A DNA stretch of 35,430 nt from Bacteroidota bacterium (GCA_947464275.1 CANHVU010000029.1:1-35430); one strand, 5' to 3'. Shown: positions 7,705 through 17,722, counted from the first letter of the stretch. A program made the numbers and translations. Notes: generated by a model not told the origin, from the sequence alone.

Positions 7705-9861
7705 TTACGCAGTTGGCTCTTTTGGAGTTTCTGGTTTAGGAGTTGGTTCTGGTTTTGGTAATAAAGCTTTACGGCTTAATCTGTATTTACCCGTTTTTTT
7801 GTCAACTTCAATTAGTTTAACTTTAATGATTTCGCCTTGTTGTAATACACCGTCCATTTTATCAATGCGGTTCCAGCTAATTTCACTGATATGTAATAAA
7901 CCATCTTTACCAGGTAAAAACTCAACAAATGCACCAAAGTCCATGATGTTTTTAACTTTACCTTCGTATTCATCACCAACTACTGGCACTGCAACAATTC
8001 CTTTAATCATTTGCATGGCTCTGCGTAAACTATCTGCATTACTTGAAGCAATTTCAACTACACCATTCTTTTCAGTTTCGGTAATTGAAATGGTAGCTCC
8101 AGTTTCTTTTTGAATACCTTGAATAATTTTACCACCTGGTCCAATTACTGCTCCAATAAATTCTTTATCAATCAATAAAGTTTCAATACGTGGTGCATGT
8201 GGTTTTAAATCGCTAGCAGGAGCAGAAATGGTTTTGTTCATTTCGTTTCTAATATGTTCACGACCAGCTTTAGCTTGGTTTAAAGCCTCTTCAACCATTT
8301 CCCAACGTAAACCATTTATTTTAATATCCATTTGGCAAGCTGTGATACCTTTTGCAGTACCTACAACTTTAAAATCCATATCACCTAAATGATCTTCATC
8401 TCCTAAGATATCAGATAAAATAGCGTATTTACCAGTAGTTTCATCGCTAATTAAACCCATTGCAATTCCACTTACAGCACCTGTAATAGGAATACCAGCA
8501 TCCATTAATGCCAATGAACCAGCACAAACGGTAGCCATACTACTTGAACCATTTGATTCTAAAATATCAGAAACAATACGGATGGTGTAAGGGCTTTCTT
8601 CCAAAGGAGGTAATACACGTTTTAAACCACGTAATGCTAAATTTCCATGTCCAATTTCACGTCTTCCTGGTCCACGGCTTGGTCTTACCTCACCTGTACT
8701 GAACGAAGGGAAGTTATAATGTAACATAAATTTAGCGTAACCTGTTAACATTGGGCTATCCAACATTTGCTCATCTAATTTTGAACCTAACGAAACGGTA
8801 GTTAACGATTGTGTTTCACCACGCGTAAAAATAGCTGAACCATGCGCTGCAGGTAAGTAACTTACTTCCGACCAAATTGGTCTGATTTCATCTAATTTTC
8901 TGCCATCTAAACGTTGTCTATCGTTCATAATCATAGCACGAACTGCATCGTATTCTACATCATGAAAATATTTGTTGGTTAAAAATTTATCTAGCACAGT
9001 TCCTTCAGGTTGTAAAGCTTTGTATTCTTCTCTTACAGCTTTAAAGCCTGCACTTCTTTCATTTTTACCTAATTTACCTTTTGCAATTGCAAAAATCTTA
9101 TCATAAGCAAATTCGCGGATGGAAGCTTCTAATTCAGGATTGCTGCGCTCGTGGTTATATTCGCGAACAGGTTTTTTACCACCTAACATTTCGCATAATT
9201 CCCACTGCGCTTTGATTTGTAATTTAATGGCATCGTGCGCAATTTTTAAAGCTTCAAGCATATCTACTTCGCTTACTTCTTGGCACTCGCCTTCTACCAT
9301 GTTTAAATCTTTTTCGGTACCAGCTACTATTAAATCCATATCAGCACGCTCTAAGTCGCTTTTGAAAGGATTAACAACAAACTTACCATCAATACGTGCA
9401 ACACGTACTTCCGATATTGGTCCATTAAAAGGAACATCGCTTACCAATAAAGCAGCCGATGCAGCTAAACCAACTAAAGCATCTGGCATTATATTTTGAT
9501 CGCTCGATATTAAAGTTAAAGCAACTTGCGTATCAGCGTGATAATCGCTAGGGAATAAAGGACGTAAAGCTCTATCAACTATACGGCTAATTAATACTTC
9601 ATAATCCGAAAGTTTGGCCTCTCTTCTAAAAAAACTACCTGGAATACGGCCAACTGCCGCAAATTTTTCTTGGTAATCAACGGTAAGTGGCATAAAATCC
9701 ACATCTTCTTTAGCTTCTTTGGCAGATACTACAGTAGCCATAATCATGGTATCTCCTGTTTTTAATACTACTGCTCCATCGGCCTGGCGAGCTAAACGGC
9801 CTGTTTCAAGACTGATGGTTTGACCACCAATTTCAAATGTTTTAATTGTTGCTTGTGACAT
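7705..9861 (-). CDS. pnp: Polyribonucleotide nucleotidyltransferase (PNPase)
   Basis: A 718-residue protein of full family length. It degrades RNA 3' to 5' by phosphorolysis and takes part in mRNA turnover. Domains in order: first RNase PH fold (about 10-145, with [15 protein letters not shown]), an alpha-helical linker, second RNase PH fold (about 310-540, with FTRGETQSL and [13 protein letters not shown]), KH domain (about 555-620, with GPGG) and S1 RNA-binding domain (about 630-705, with [15 protein letters not shown]). The tail is short and rich in Pro, Lys and Glu. It lies downstream of rpsO in the same orientation, the order known from many bacteria, but a terminator separates the two here. 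Confidence 0.98.
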   Translation of the reverse strand: MSQATIKTFEIGGQTISLETGRLARQADGAVVLKTGDTMIMATVVSAKEAKEDVDFMPLTVDYQEKFAAVGRIPGSFFRREAKLSDYEVLISRIVDRALRPLFPSDYHADTQVALTLISSDQNIMPDALVGLAASAALLVSDVPFNGPISEVRVARIDGKFVVNPFKSDLERADMDLIVAGTEKDLNMVEGECQEVSEVDMLEALKIAHDAIKLQIKAQWELCEMLGGKKPVREYNHERSNPELEASIREFAYDKIFAIAKGKLGKNERSAGFKAVREEYKALQPEGTVLDKFLTNKYFHDVEYDAVRAMIMNDRQRLDGRKLDEIRPIWSEVSYLPAAHGSAIFTRGETQSLTTVSLGSKLDEQMLDSPMLTGYAKFMLHYNFPSFSTGEVRPSRGPGRREIGHGNLALRGLKRVLPPLEESPYTIRIVSDILESNGSSSMATVCAGSLALMDAGIPITGAVSGIAMGLISDETTGKYAILSDILGDEDHLGDMDFKVVGTAKGITACQMDIKINGLRWEMVEEALNQAKAGREHIRNEMNKTISAPASDLKPHAPRIETLLIDKEFIGAVIGPGGKIIQGIQKETGATISITETEKNGVVEIASSNADSLRRAMQMIKGIVAVPVVGDEYEGKVKNIMDFGAFVEFLPGKDGLLHISEISWNRIDKMDGVLQQGEIIKVKLIEVDKKTGKYRLSRKALLPKPEPTPKPETPKEPTA

Positions 9862-9881
9862 ATATTTTTTTGTTTTTCAGC

Positions 9882-9925
9882 CCCATCTGTTTCTATTTAA
9901 TTATTCAATATTTTACCAAGATGGG
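9882..9925 (-). promoter_or_regulatory. Inverted repeat in the pnp leader
   Basis: CCCATCT (9882-9888) and AGATGGG (9919-9925) form a 7-bp stem with a loop of about 30 bases, starting 20 bp upstream of the pnp start codon. In Escherichia coli, pnp is autoregulated through a leader hairpin; whether this hairpin acts similarly is unknown. No clear TAnnTTTG promoter was found between it and rpsO. Confidence 0.35.
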
Positions 9926-9976
9926 ATTAGTAAAATAGCGTTTTTAGTTTTGTATTTTTATGTGCTTCAAAAACAC

Positions 9977-10011
9977 AAAAAGCAGGAGCTAAAATTTAGG
10001 CCCCTGCTTTT
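9977..10011 (-). terminator. Terminator of rpsO
   Basis: Outer stem AAAAGCAGG / CCTGCTTTT with an inner imperfect extension. It lies about 57 bp downstream of the rpsO stop and is followed on the minus strand by more T. It probably attenuates rather than fully blocks transcription into pnp, since no clear separate pnp promoter was seen. Confidence 0.7.
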
Positions 10012-10067
10012 AATAAATTTAATTGGATATTACTTTTAATGGTAATATGTCAATTGGTGTGAAAATC

Positions 10068-10343
10068 TTATTTACGGATTTCAAGTTCTTTAATAATTGC
10101 TCTATAGCGGAAAATGTCTTTACGCATTAAGTAATTTAATAATGAACGTCTTTTTCCAACTAACTTTACAAGACTTAACTCTGCAGAGAAATCTTTTTTG
10201 TTAATTTTTAAATGTCCAGTAATGTGATTGATCCTCTCAGTGAAAAGAGCAATCTGACTTTCAGCAGAACCAGTGTCTGTTTTAGACTTGGCTGTACCGA
10301 ACTTTTCGAAAATGGCTTGTTTAGCCTCGGTTGTCAAATGCAT
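10068..10343 (-). CDS. rpsO: 30S ribosomal protein S15
   Basis: A 91-residue protein, within the usual length for S15. It binds 16S rRNA early in 30S assembly. The conserved block TGSAESQIALFTERI and the C-terminal KLVGKRRSLLNYL are unmistakable. It has its own consensus promoter (10372-10402) and a terminator before pnp. Confidence 0.98.
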   Translation of the reverse strand: MHLTTEAKQAIFEKFGTAKSKTDTGSAESQIALFTERINHITGHLKINKKDFSAELSLVKLVGKRRSLLNYLMRKDIFRYRAIIKELEIRK

Positions 10344-10371
10344 GATCTATTTTTTGTTTTAAAATGAGGTG

Positions 10372-10402
10372 CAAAAATAAATTTATTTTACAAGTAACCA
10401 AA
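10372..10402 (-). promoter_or_regulatory. rpsO promoter
   Basis: Reading the minus strand: TTTG (10399-10402), exactly 19 bp, then TATTTTTG (10372-10379). Both elements match the Bacteroidota consensus. The -7 box lies 28 bp before the rpsO start codon. Confidence 0.7.
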
Positions 10403-10429
10403 CTATAAATAAATTAAATTTAGATTGTT

Positions 10430-12748
10430 CTAGAAATTAACCAATAATTGGATAACCAAAGTGCGGGCAGGGTCTAATTTTCCTGGCCTTGTGGCATATT
10501 CACGATTGGTTAAATTATTAACCAATAAACCAACCGAATAATTTTTGGTAGGTTTTAGACCTACACGAATATTATGAACCACATCTGCATTTCCAGCATT
10601 GCTAAAAAAGGTTTTTACACCAGGAAGTAGCAATACAAAATCATCCACTTTTTCGTAAACACTGTAATAAAAAATGCTATACCCGAAAGTAAGTTTGCGG
10701 TATGCCAAATCTAAATCGAACTTGGCAGTGGTTCTATTTCTGTATGGCATAATTACCTTTTTTAAATAACTACCATCCTCAGCTTTGCTGTTTCCCAAAC
10801 TTTCAAAAAATAATTTGGTATAATTTCCATAGTCTTTCAAACTTTCGTCTGTACTCATATTTACAGGTAAACTATAAGTATAACCTGTTAAAATCCTAAT
10901 CATTACATCTTTTATTTTACCCTCACCTTGTAAACTAAAATCAATACCACCTGCACGCACATGGCCTACATTAAATGCCTTAAAACCAATCATTGGGTCA
11001 GGGTTTTCGATAGTTGGTTTATTGTATTGACCAAATCTAAAATCTATCATGCTATCGAAATCTTGTATAAAAATGGCAAAATCGGCCGAAGCTAAAAATC
11101 CTGCTATTTTGAAACCTTGTTGAATGCCAATTTCGGCTGTCCAGCCTTTTTCGGGAATCAAACTGGGGTTGGGCAATACATTTAAAAACGAAACTTTATC
11201 TTCTACAAATTTTTCGCCAATGGTTGGCACACGATAACCTTCGGAATAATTAGCGCGTAAATAGGTTTTTTTGGCTGCTTGGTAATTTAAGCCAATTCGT
11301 TTTAAGAGTGCTTTTTCTATTTTACTGGTATCTTGCGCAATCATTTCATAACGCATGCCTCCGGTAATAATTAATCTTTTATAAGTATAATCTAACTGAC
11401 TATAAACCGCACCTGTTCCACCTCCAAATTGACCTTTGTATACATTGCCATTGCTAAACATGGAAGTTAAATAAACACCGCTGTTTAAGGCAAAATGCTT
11501 ATCAATTTTGTATTTATTATTGTAATCAAAAGCGTATAAATTAGCTACTGCATCCGATTCGTTTGGAAATCTTGTTTTATCAAGTAACCTCGTAATTTGA
11601 TACATCCTGAATTTAACAGCATGGTGCATCTTTAAACCATCATAATCAAAATGTGGATCTATGGTAAAAATTCTATACAAGTCATCAATTGGTTTTGATC
11701 CATTAAACTGTTTTAAAGTTCCAGAATCTGCATTAGCCCATAAGAAAAACCGACCTGATTTTTCGTACATCAAACTCCCGTTTACACCAAAAGTGATTTT
11801 TTTATTCCATTCAGGTCTGTAACGTGTTTTTATATAAGTTCGTGCCCTAAATTCGTCTGCATATTGCAAATGACTGCGCATGCTCGAAATATTGCCGCTC
11901 AGCACCAAATCAAAGTTGCCAAACATTTGCTTATGGGTGAAAAACATCCCATTGTTAAATGGTTGCGTAGCAGCCTCCCACCAATTTATAGCACTTCTGT
12001 CATAATTCTGCATGATGCCTTGGTAAGCTTGTATTTTGGTTTTTGGTGTTTTAGTTGGCCACCCTGTTCTTACATTTATGGTTCCATTTAATGCTGCAGA
12101 GCCGTATAAAACCGATGCAGAACCTTTTATTACTTCTACTTGCTCAGCGGCTTCTATTGGTAAAAATTTCCAACGTACATCGCCTAAATCGGCACCCATT
12201 AAAGGCATGTCGTCTAATAAGACTGCAATTTTACTTCCTGTATTATAACTGTAACCTACGCCTCCTCTTATGCTTGCTTGTCCATCGGCCACCTGCACCC
12301 CCGGCAATCTGTTAATTACTTGCGATAAATCTGTGCTATTGGTATTGTCAATTAAATAGGGTTTTATTATACTTACCGATGCAATTTCTTTAGCTACCTT
12401 TTTCCCCTCGCGCGAACCAGCAATAACAATCTGATCCATTTGATTATTGAAAGGTTCTAAATCAATTTGTATTTTTTTGTTGGCACCTTCGTCTAAATCA
12501 ATATTTAAAAATAGAGTGCGATAACCCACTCGCGAAACTTTTAAAACATGTTTACCAGCAGAAGTTACAAAACTAAAAGCACCCAAACTATCAGTATAAA
12601 TTTGTTTGGTTTTATCGAGCGAAACTACAGCAAAATCAACTATTTGCTGTGTATTTAAATCTGATACAACACCTTTTATTTTGGCCTGCTGTGCATTAGA
12701 AAAAACACTGATAAGTAAGAATAAAACTAGTATATAAATTTGTTTCAT
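10430..12748 (-). CDS. TonB-dependent receptor with carboxypeptidase-like N-terminal domain
   Basis: A 772-residue outer-membrane receptor. Signal peptide about 1-19 ending SNAQ; carboxypeptidase-regulatory-like beta domain about 20-105; plug domain about 120-230 (SIRGGVGYSYNTGSK, VEVIKGSASVLYGS); then a 22-strand-type barrel ending in LVIQLLVNF. The plug and the late motif NLTNREYATRPGKL are typical of siderophore, haem or vitamin receptors, but the ligand is unknown. I chose ATG 12748 because a proper signal peptide (MKQIYILVLFLL) starts there; the 25 upstream codons look untranslated. It is divergent from galE and has no partner lipoprotein nearby. Confidence 0.92.
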   Translation of the reverse strand: MKQIYILVLFLLISVFSNAQQAKIKGVVSDLNTQQIVDFAVVSLDKTKQIYTDSLGAFSFVTSAGKHVLKVSRVGYRTLFLNIDLDEGANKKIQIDLEPFNNQMDQIVIAGSREGKKVAKEIASVSIIKPYLIDNTNSTDLSQVINRLPGVQVADGQASIRGGVGYSYNTGSKIAVLLDDMPLMGADLGDVRWKFLPIEAAEQVEVIKGSASVLYGSAALNGTINVRTGWPTKTPKTKIQAYQGIMQNYDRSAINWWEAATQPFNNGMFFTHKQMFGNFDLVLSGNISSMRSHLQYADEFRARTYIKTRYRPEWNKKITFGVNGSLMYEKSGRFFLWANADSGTLKQFNGSKPIDDLYRIFTIDPHFDYDGLKMHHAVKFRMYQITRLLDKTRFPNESDAVANLYAFDYNNKYKIDKHFALNSGVYLTSMFSNGNVYKGQFGGGTGAVYSQLDYTYKRLIITGGMRYEMIAQDTSKIEKALLKRIGLNYQAAKKTYLRANYSEGYRVPTIGEKFVEDKVSFLNVLPNPSLIPEKGWTAEIGIQQGFKIAGFLASADFAIFIQDFDSMIDFRFGQYNKPTIENPDPMIGFKAFNVGHVRAGGIDFSLQGEGKIKDVMIRILTGYTYSLPVNMSTDESLKDYGNYTKLFFESLGNSKAEDGSYLKKVIMPYRNRTTAKFDLDLAYRKLTFGYSIFYYSVYEKVDDFVLLLPGVKTFFSNAGNADVVHNIRVGLKPTKNYSVGLLVNNLTNREYATRPGKLDPARTLVIQLLVNF

Positions 12749-12948
12749 CAATAATTTTTTAGATATATTTTGATTAAACAAATATGTAAATTTTATTTTA
12801 AAGCCTTTTATAAAATTTGCCATTAATTTTATAAGATTAGGATTATTTTCTCAAAAAACAATTAACAATTTTAAGTTGAAATTGGTCCTAATATCACTTT
12901 TATTTTAAATAGTTATTGTTATTTTGCAACCAAAATAAATTTACATTT

Positions 12949-13962
12949 ATGAAAATATTGGTAACAGGCGGAACCGGCTATATTGGTTCACACACTGTTG
13001 TAGAACTGCACAATGCTGGTCACGAGGTGGTGGCAATTGATAATTTTGACAATTCGTATCCCGATGTGCTTGACAATATTGAAAAAATTACTGGCAAAAA
13101 AGTTGTTTTTCAAAAAGTAGATATCAGAGATAAAAAAGCATTAACTGATTTTATGCTTAGCCAAAAAGGAATTGATGCAGTGATACATTTTGCAGCATTT
13201 AAAGCCGTTGGCGAAAGTGTTCAAAATCCTTTAAAATATTATGAAAACAATGTAGGTGGAACTGTAAACTTACTTTATGCAATGGAAGCAGCAGGCATCA
13301 GCCAAATAGCATTTTCATCATCGTGCACAGTATATGGTGAAGCAAACCCTCCGGTAGATGAAAGTACTGCTAAGCCAGAAGCACAATCGCCATACGGAAA
13401 TACCAAACAAATTTGCGAAGAAGTACTTTTTGATTATACCAAAGCAAGCAATTTAAAAGTAGTTTCGTTACGCTATTTTAACCCAGTAGGCGCGCACGAT
13501 TCATCCTTAATTGGAGAATTGCCAATTGGAGTTCCCAATAATTTAGTGCCATTTATTACCCAAACTGCTATTGGCAAACGTGAGGTTTTAACCGTATTTG
13601 GAAACGATTACCCAACCATTGACGGAACTTGTATTCGCGATTATATACATGTAGTGGATTTGGCCAAAGCACACGTAAAAGCCATTGAGTTTTTAGAACA
13701 AAAAAAATATAGCGAAGCTTACAGTGTATTTAACCTAGGAACTGGACAAGGAAATTCAGTTTTAGAGGTAATACAATCATTTGAAAAAGTATCAGGTGAA
13801 AAGGTTAATTATAAAATTGGTCCTCGTAGAGGCGGTGATGTAATTCAAATTTATGCTAATTGCGATAAAGCTACCAATGTATTAGGTTGGAAAACTGAAC
13901 GCGATTTGGATAATTGTATGCAAACAGCTTGGGCTTGGGAAAAGCATTTAGCACAAAAATAG
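12949..13962 (+). CDS. galE: UDP-glucose 4-epimerase
   Basis: A 337-residue extended short-chain dehydrogenase that interconverts UDP-glucose and UDP-galactose with bound NAD. Visible: nucleotide-binding GGTGYIGSH at residues 7-15, the SSSCTVYG strand, the catalytic Tyr-x3-Lys in PYGNTK, and SLRYFNPVGAH, which is specific to GalE. ATG 12949 was chosen because MKILVTGGTGYIGSH is the canonical N-terminus; the frame upstream (from 12916) is not conserved in type. It is followed 64 bp later by rfbB, so the pair supplies activated sugars for polysaccharide synthesis. Its stop codon overlaps a palindrome. Confidence 0.96.
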   Translation: MKILVTGGTGYIGSHTVVELHNAGHEVVAIDNFDNSYPDVLDNIEKITGKKVVFQKVDIRDKKALTDFMLSQKGIDAVIHFAAFKAVGESVQNPLKYYENNVGGTVNLLYAMEAAGISQIAFSSSCTVYGEANPPVDESTAKPEAQSPYGNTKQICEEVLFDYTKASNLKVVSLRYFNPVGAHDSSLIGELPIGVPNNLVPFITQTAIGKREVLTVFGNDYPTIDGTCIRDYIHVVDLAKAHVKAIEFLEQKKYSEAYSVFNLGTGQGNSVLEVIQSFEKVSGEKVNYKIGPRRGGDVIQIYANCDKATNVLGWKTERDLDNCMQTAWAWEKHLAQK

Positions 13963-13992
13963 ACCATGGTCTATAGTCCATGGACCACAGTC
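13962..13992. repeat. Pair of 10-bp palindromes between galE and rfbB
   Basis: GACCATGGTC (13962-13971) and GTCCATGGAC (13976-13985) are both perfect palindromes with a CCATGG core, spaced 14 bp apart. The first includes the last base of the galE stop. A further partial arm (CCACAGTC) follows. It could be an operator for rfbB or a dispersed repeat; no second copy was found in this window. Confidence 0.6.
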
Positions 13993-14026
13993 AAAAAATT
14001 AATACTCAAAATATAACTGATTAGAT

Positions 14027-15085
14027 ATGTCAACAAGAAAAATATTAATAACTGGAGGAGCAGGTTTTATTGGCTCTCACGTAGTACGTTTATTTGTAAA
14101 TAATTATCCAAACTACGAAATTTATAATTTAGATAAATTAACATACGCAGGTAATTTAAAAAACCTGACCGATATAGAAAATGCACCTAATTACCATTTT
14201 GTTAGGCTTGATTTGGTAGATGCTACCGCGGTTAATAATTTATTTAACGAGCATCAGTTTGATTCAGTTATTCACTTAGCGGCCGAAAGCCATGTAGATA
14301 GAAGTATTACCAATCCTATGGATTTTGTGATGACCAATGTGGTAGGAACTGTAAATTTATTAAATGCTGCCAAAGAAATTTGGAAAGGTAATATGGAAGG
14401 TAAATTGTTTTACCATGTATCGACAGATGAAGTTTATGGCAGTTTGCATGATGGTGGTTTCTTTTTAGAATCAACCTCATACGATCCACAAAGTCCATAT
14501 TCAGCAAGTAAAGCCGCTAGCGATCATTTCGTGCGTGCATACCACAATACCTATAAAATTCCGGTAGTTTTAACTAATTGCTCTAACAATTATGGGCCAA
14601 ATCAATTCCCTGAAAAATTGGTTCCATTATTCATTAATAATATTAGAAATAACAAACCATTACCTGTTTATGGTAAAGGAGAAAATGTACGCGATTGGTT
14701 ATATGTAGTGGATCATGCACGTGCAATTGATGTGGTTTACCACAAAGGAAAAATTGGCGAAACCTACAATATTGGCGGCTTTAACGAATGGACCAATATT
14801 GATTTGATAAAGGTAATTTGCAAAACCATGGATAAAATTTTAGGCAGACCTGAAGGCGAAAGCGAAAAGTTAATTACTTACGTAACCGATAGAGCTGGAC
14901 ACGATTTACGCTATGCCATTGATGCCAATAAAATCATGAAAGAATTAGGTTGGGAACCAAGTTTGCAATTTGAAGAAGGTATAGAAAAAACCATCAATTG
15001 GTACATGGATAACCAACAATGGATGGACGAAGTAACCAGTGGCGATTATGCCAAATACTACGATAAAATGTACGCAAGTAGGTAA
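14027..15085 (+). CDS. rfbB: dTDP-glucose 4,6-dehydratase
   Basis: A 352-residue protein of normal family length. It converts dTDP-glucose to dTDP-4-keto-6-deoxyglucose, the second step of dTDP-rhamnose-type sugar synthesis. Visible: NAD-binding GGAGFIGSH (residues 8-16), HLAAESHVDRSI, the catalytic STDEVYG triad region, PYSASKAASDH with the active Tyr and Lys, and NNYGPNQFPEKLVPL. The remaining rhamnose genes (rfbA, rfbC, rfbD) are not in the window. It probably shares transcription with galE. A repeat and a clear terminator follow. Confidence 0.96.
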   Translation: MSTRKILITGGAGFIGSHVVRLFVNNYPNYEIYNLDKLTYAGNLKNLTDIENAPNYHFVRLDLVDATAVNNLFNEHQFDSVIHLAAESHVDRSITNPMDFVMTNVVGTVNLLNAAKEIWKGNMEGKLFYHVSTDEVYGSLHDGGFFLESTSYDPQSPYSASKAASDHFVRAYHNTYKIPVVLTNCSNNYGPNQFPEKLVPLFINNIRNNKPLPVYGKGENVRDWLYVVDHARAIDVVYHKGKIGETYNIGGFNEWTNIDLIKVICKTMDKILGRPEGESEKLITYVTDRAGHDLRYAIDANKIMKELGWEPSLQFEEGIEKTINWYMDNQQWMDEVTSGDYAKYYDKMYASR

Positions 15086-15127
15086 TTAGTTGATAGTTGA
15101 AAGCTTTATTTAAAGCACGAAATTCTG

Positions 15128-15202
15128 TCCTTGGTTTGTGTCCTCACAAACCAAACCCTTTTTGCCAATTATAGAGGGATTGGTGGGGACACCAACCTTG
15201 GA
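15128..15202. repeat. Long imperfect hairpin repeat, copy 3
   Basis: Arms TCCTTGGTTTGTGTCCTCAC and GGTGGGGACACCAACCTTGG surround a centre of about 30 bp. It shares the GTGTCCTCAC / GACACC pattern with copies at 2806 and 3261 but differs in the centre. It sits between the rfbB stop and its terminator. Confidence 0.75.
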
Positions 15203-15209
15203 TAAAAAT

Positions 15210-15245
15210 AAAAAGCTGTTGACAACTAATTCAACAGCTTTTTTT
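15210..15245 (+). terminator. Terminator of galE-rfbB
   Basis: Perfect 13-bp stem AAAAAGCTGTTGA / TCAACAGCTTTTT with an 8-base loop and a run of T. Confidence 0.9.
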
Positions 15246-15272
15246 ACTTATTAGAAATAAATTTTTACTACT

Positions 15273-16691
15273 ATGAAGTCACTTATAAAAGCTTTGATTA
15301 TGCTCCTGCTCACTGCAAAATTAAATGCTCAAAACTATGAGCCCGTTTTGGTGGATAGCAACATTTCATTTTTTAGTAATCAAAACAATAAAATTAGTGG
15401 TACTAAAATAGACTCGTTTTACCAAATAAATAATGTCAATATTTTTGAGTTTAATAAAACTTGGAATACAGAAGACAGATGGTGCATAAAGCCAAACGGC
15501 CCCTCTTGGCTTGGATATAAAATGACATCAGTAAATAATCAATTTTTATTTTTCAATCAAAATAATGATACCATTTATTACCACCCAAGTTCAAATTTAG
15601 GTACTACTTGGCGCTTCTATACATTTGAGGATTCAAGCTATATATTGGCAAAAATTTCATCCAAGATAGTTGAAACATTTTTAAATACTTCTGATTCAAT
15701 AATTGAATATTCATTTACAACTTATGACAAAAATAACAATATTGTCACAAGCGAATTAGACAATCAAACTTTAAAAATAAGCAAAAACTATGGATCAATA
15801 ACTATACTTGAATATTTAACATTTCCAGTTACTATTATTAAAAGTAGCTTGATTGGAACGAGCAAAAATAATCTAGGTAAAACTTATTTAACTTTAAAGC
15901 AAACATTTGATTTTGAAATTGGAGACGAATTTCATTATGAAAAATTTAGTTACACAATTAGCCCTGACGACAATAAAACCAATTCAATACACAAGATATT
16001 AGATAAAAAATATTCTAAAAATAGTGACTCTGTTTATTACCAAATAAAAAGAGCAACTTATTTTTATTATGCTTATAAGGCAGATAAAAACCATCTTTTG
16101 ATAGATACCTTGGATGTAAATTATCTAATTAACGAAAAACAATATTTACCAGAAGAGCCTATTCTAAACTATGCTTCAAATGAAAGTACAGGTAGAGAAA
16201 TTGTTAAGAATAGTTTAAAAAATAGAAGGTTTTTTATTGTTGGGTCAGAGCGTATACATTATTTAAATAACGACTGTTGGACTCAATCACACATGGACCC
16301 AGGATATCGCATTACTTATGGCGAAGGATTGGGTTTTTTTAGTTATGACACCTATCAATTTCCAGGGAATTTAAACGAAAATATGGTTTACTATAAAAAA
16401 GGATTAGAAACTTGGGGAGTACCTTTTAATAATTTGGGTATAGAAAATATTGAAAAGCCATTGATTTCTGTTTTCCCAAATCCAATAGCTAGAAATGAGC
16501 CATTAATTATCAATCTTAGGAATGAAGATTCTCAGATTGAAATTATTAATATATTAGGAGAGATTGTACTAACGCCAAAAGTGAGTACAAATTCAAATCA
16601 GATCGATATTAGTATGCTACAATTAGGTGTATATTTTGTAAAGTGCAGTTATTTTAACAACCACTTTATTCAGAAAATAGTAGTTTATTAA
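15273..16691 (+). CDS. Secreted protein with T9SS type A sorting domain
   Basis: A 472-residue protein with signal peptide (about 1-19, ending LNAQ) and a C-terminal type A sorting domain at about 398-472: the opening SVFPNPIARNEPLIINL, the middle IEIINILGEIV, and the ending LQLGVYFVKC before a final basic/hydrophobic strand. This tail directs export by the type IX system, after which it is removed and the protein is anchored or released. The body of about 370 residues is rich in Asn, Ser and Tyr and matches no family I recognise. It starts just after a terminator and converges on dusB with a 6-bp gap. Confidence 0.85.
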   Translation: MKSLIKALIMLLLTAKLNAQNYEPVLVDSNISFFSNQNNKISGTKIDSFYQINNVNIFEFNKTWNTEDRWCIKPNGPSWLGYKMTSVNNQFLFFNQNNDTIYYHPSSNLGTTWRFYTFEDSSYILAKISSKIVETFLNTSDSIIEYSFTTYDKNNNIVTSELDNQTLKISKNYGSITILEYLTFPVTIIKSSLIGTSKNNLGKTYLTLKQTFDFEIGDEFHYEKFSYTISPDDNKTNSIHKILDKKYSKNSDSVYYQIKRATYFYYAYKADKNHLLIDTLDVNYLINEKQYLPEEPILNYASNESTGREIVKNSLKNRRFFIVGSERIHYLNNDCWTQSHMDPGYRITYGEGLGFFSYDTYQFPGNLNENMVYYKKGLETWGVPFNNLGIENIEKPLISVFPNPIARNEPLIINLRNEDSQIEIINILGEIVLTPKVSTNSNQIDISMLQLGVYFVKCSYFNNHFIQKIVVY

Positions 16692-16697
16692 ATGCTG

Positions 16698-17693
16698 TTA
16701 TTGCTGCGCCACTTCCTGACTGTAATGCTCTTCTACTTGACTTATAACTGCTAAAATTTCTTCTAATTTATTTAAGGTAACCAATTTGGTTCTAAATTCT
16801 TTAAAATGATTTAAGCCTTTAAAATACGAAGTGTAATGTCTGCGCATTTCTAAAACACCTAAGCCTTCGCCTTTCCACTCCACACTTTTGGTTAAATGTT
16901 TGCGACACACTTCTACTCTTTGCGCAATAGTTGGTGCTGGCAATAATTGGCCTGTAGCCATGTAATGTTTTATTTCATTAAAAATCCAAGGATAACCAAT
17001 GGCAGCGCGGCCAATCATAACGCCATCAACGCCATAGCGGTTTTTATATTCAACTGCTTTTTCTGGGCTATCAATATCGCCATTACCAAAAATTGGAATT
17101 TTAATATTAGGGTTATTTTTAATTTTTCCAATCAAAGTCCAATCGGCTTCGCCTTTGTACATTTGAGCGCGCGTTCTACCATGAATACTCAATGCTGCAA
17201 TGCCTACATCTTGCAAACGTTTGGCTACATCTTCTACGTTTTTGGAATTTTCGTCCCAACCCAAACGAGTTTTTACTGTAACTGGTAGCTTGGTTGATTT
17301 TACAACTGCTTCGGTTAAACGAACCATGAGTTCAATATCTTTTAAAACGCCTGCTCCAGCTCCTTTACAAACCACTTTTTTTACTGGACAACCAAAGTTA
17401 ATATCTACTAAATCAGGATTTACTGTATCCACAATTTGGGTAGCCATAGCCATAGCTTCTTCATCGCCACCAAAAATTTGTATGCCTATTGGCCTTTCGT
17501 AATCAAAAATATCGAGTTTTTTTCTGCTTTTAATGGCATCTCTAATTAATCCTTCTGACGAAATAAACTCTGTGTACATCAGGTCTGCACCGTTATCTTT
17601 GCACACAGCTCTAAAAGGCGGATCACTAACATCTTCCATTGGAGCAAGCAAAAGTGGAAAATCGCCTAATTCTATATTACCTATTTTTACCAA
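16698..17693 (-). CDS. dusB: tRNA-dihydrouridine synthase B
   Basis: A 331-residue flavoenzyme that reduces uridine in tRNA to dihydrouridine. Visible: FMN-binding LLAPMEDVSDPPFR near residues 15-28, the catalytic-cysteine motif NFGCPVKKVV (Cys 102), VTVKTRLGWD, SIHGRTRAQMY with its conserved His, and GNGDI/GVMIGRAAIG at the phosphate-binding end of the barrel. The length and the PVKKVV motif place it in the DusB subfamily. The gene is divergent from the membrane operon, with only 42 bp between the two starts. Confidence 0.95.
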   Translation of the reverse strand: MVKIGNIELGDFPLLLAPMEDVSDPPFRAVCKDNGADLMYTEFISSEGLIRDAIKSRKKLDIFDYERPIGIQIFGGDEEAMAMATQIVDTVNPDLVDINFGCPVKKVVCKGAGAGVLKDIELMVRLTEAVVKSTKLPVTVKTRLGWDENSKNVEDVAKRLQDVGIAALSIHGRTRAQMYKGEADWTLIGKIKNNPNIKIPIFGNGDIDSPEKAVEYKNRYGVDGVMIGRAAIGYPWIFNEIKHYMATGQLLPAPTIAQRVEVCRKHLTKSVEWKGEGLGVLEMRRHYTSYFKGLNHFKEFRTKLVTLNKLEEILAVISQVEEHYSQEVAQQ

Positions 17694-17722
17694 TTATTTA
17701 TTTTAAAATTATATTGCGCTCA

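Noticed and set aside
11864-12315. Several plus-strand open frames inside the TonB receptor gene
   Set aside because: They are antisense shadows of a well-supported gene with no independent protein features.
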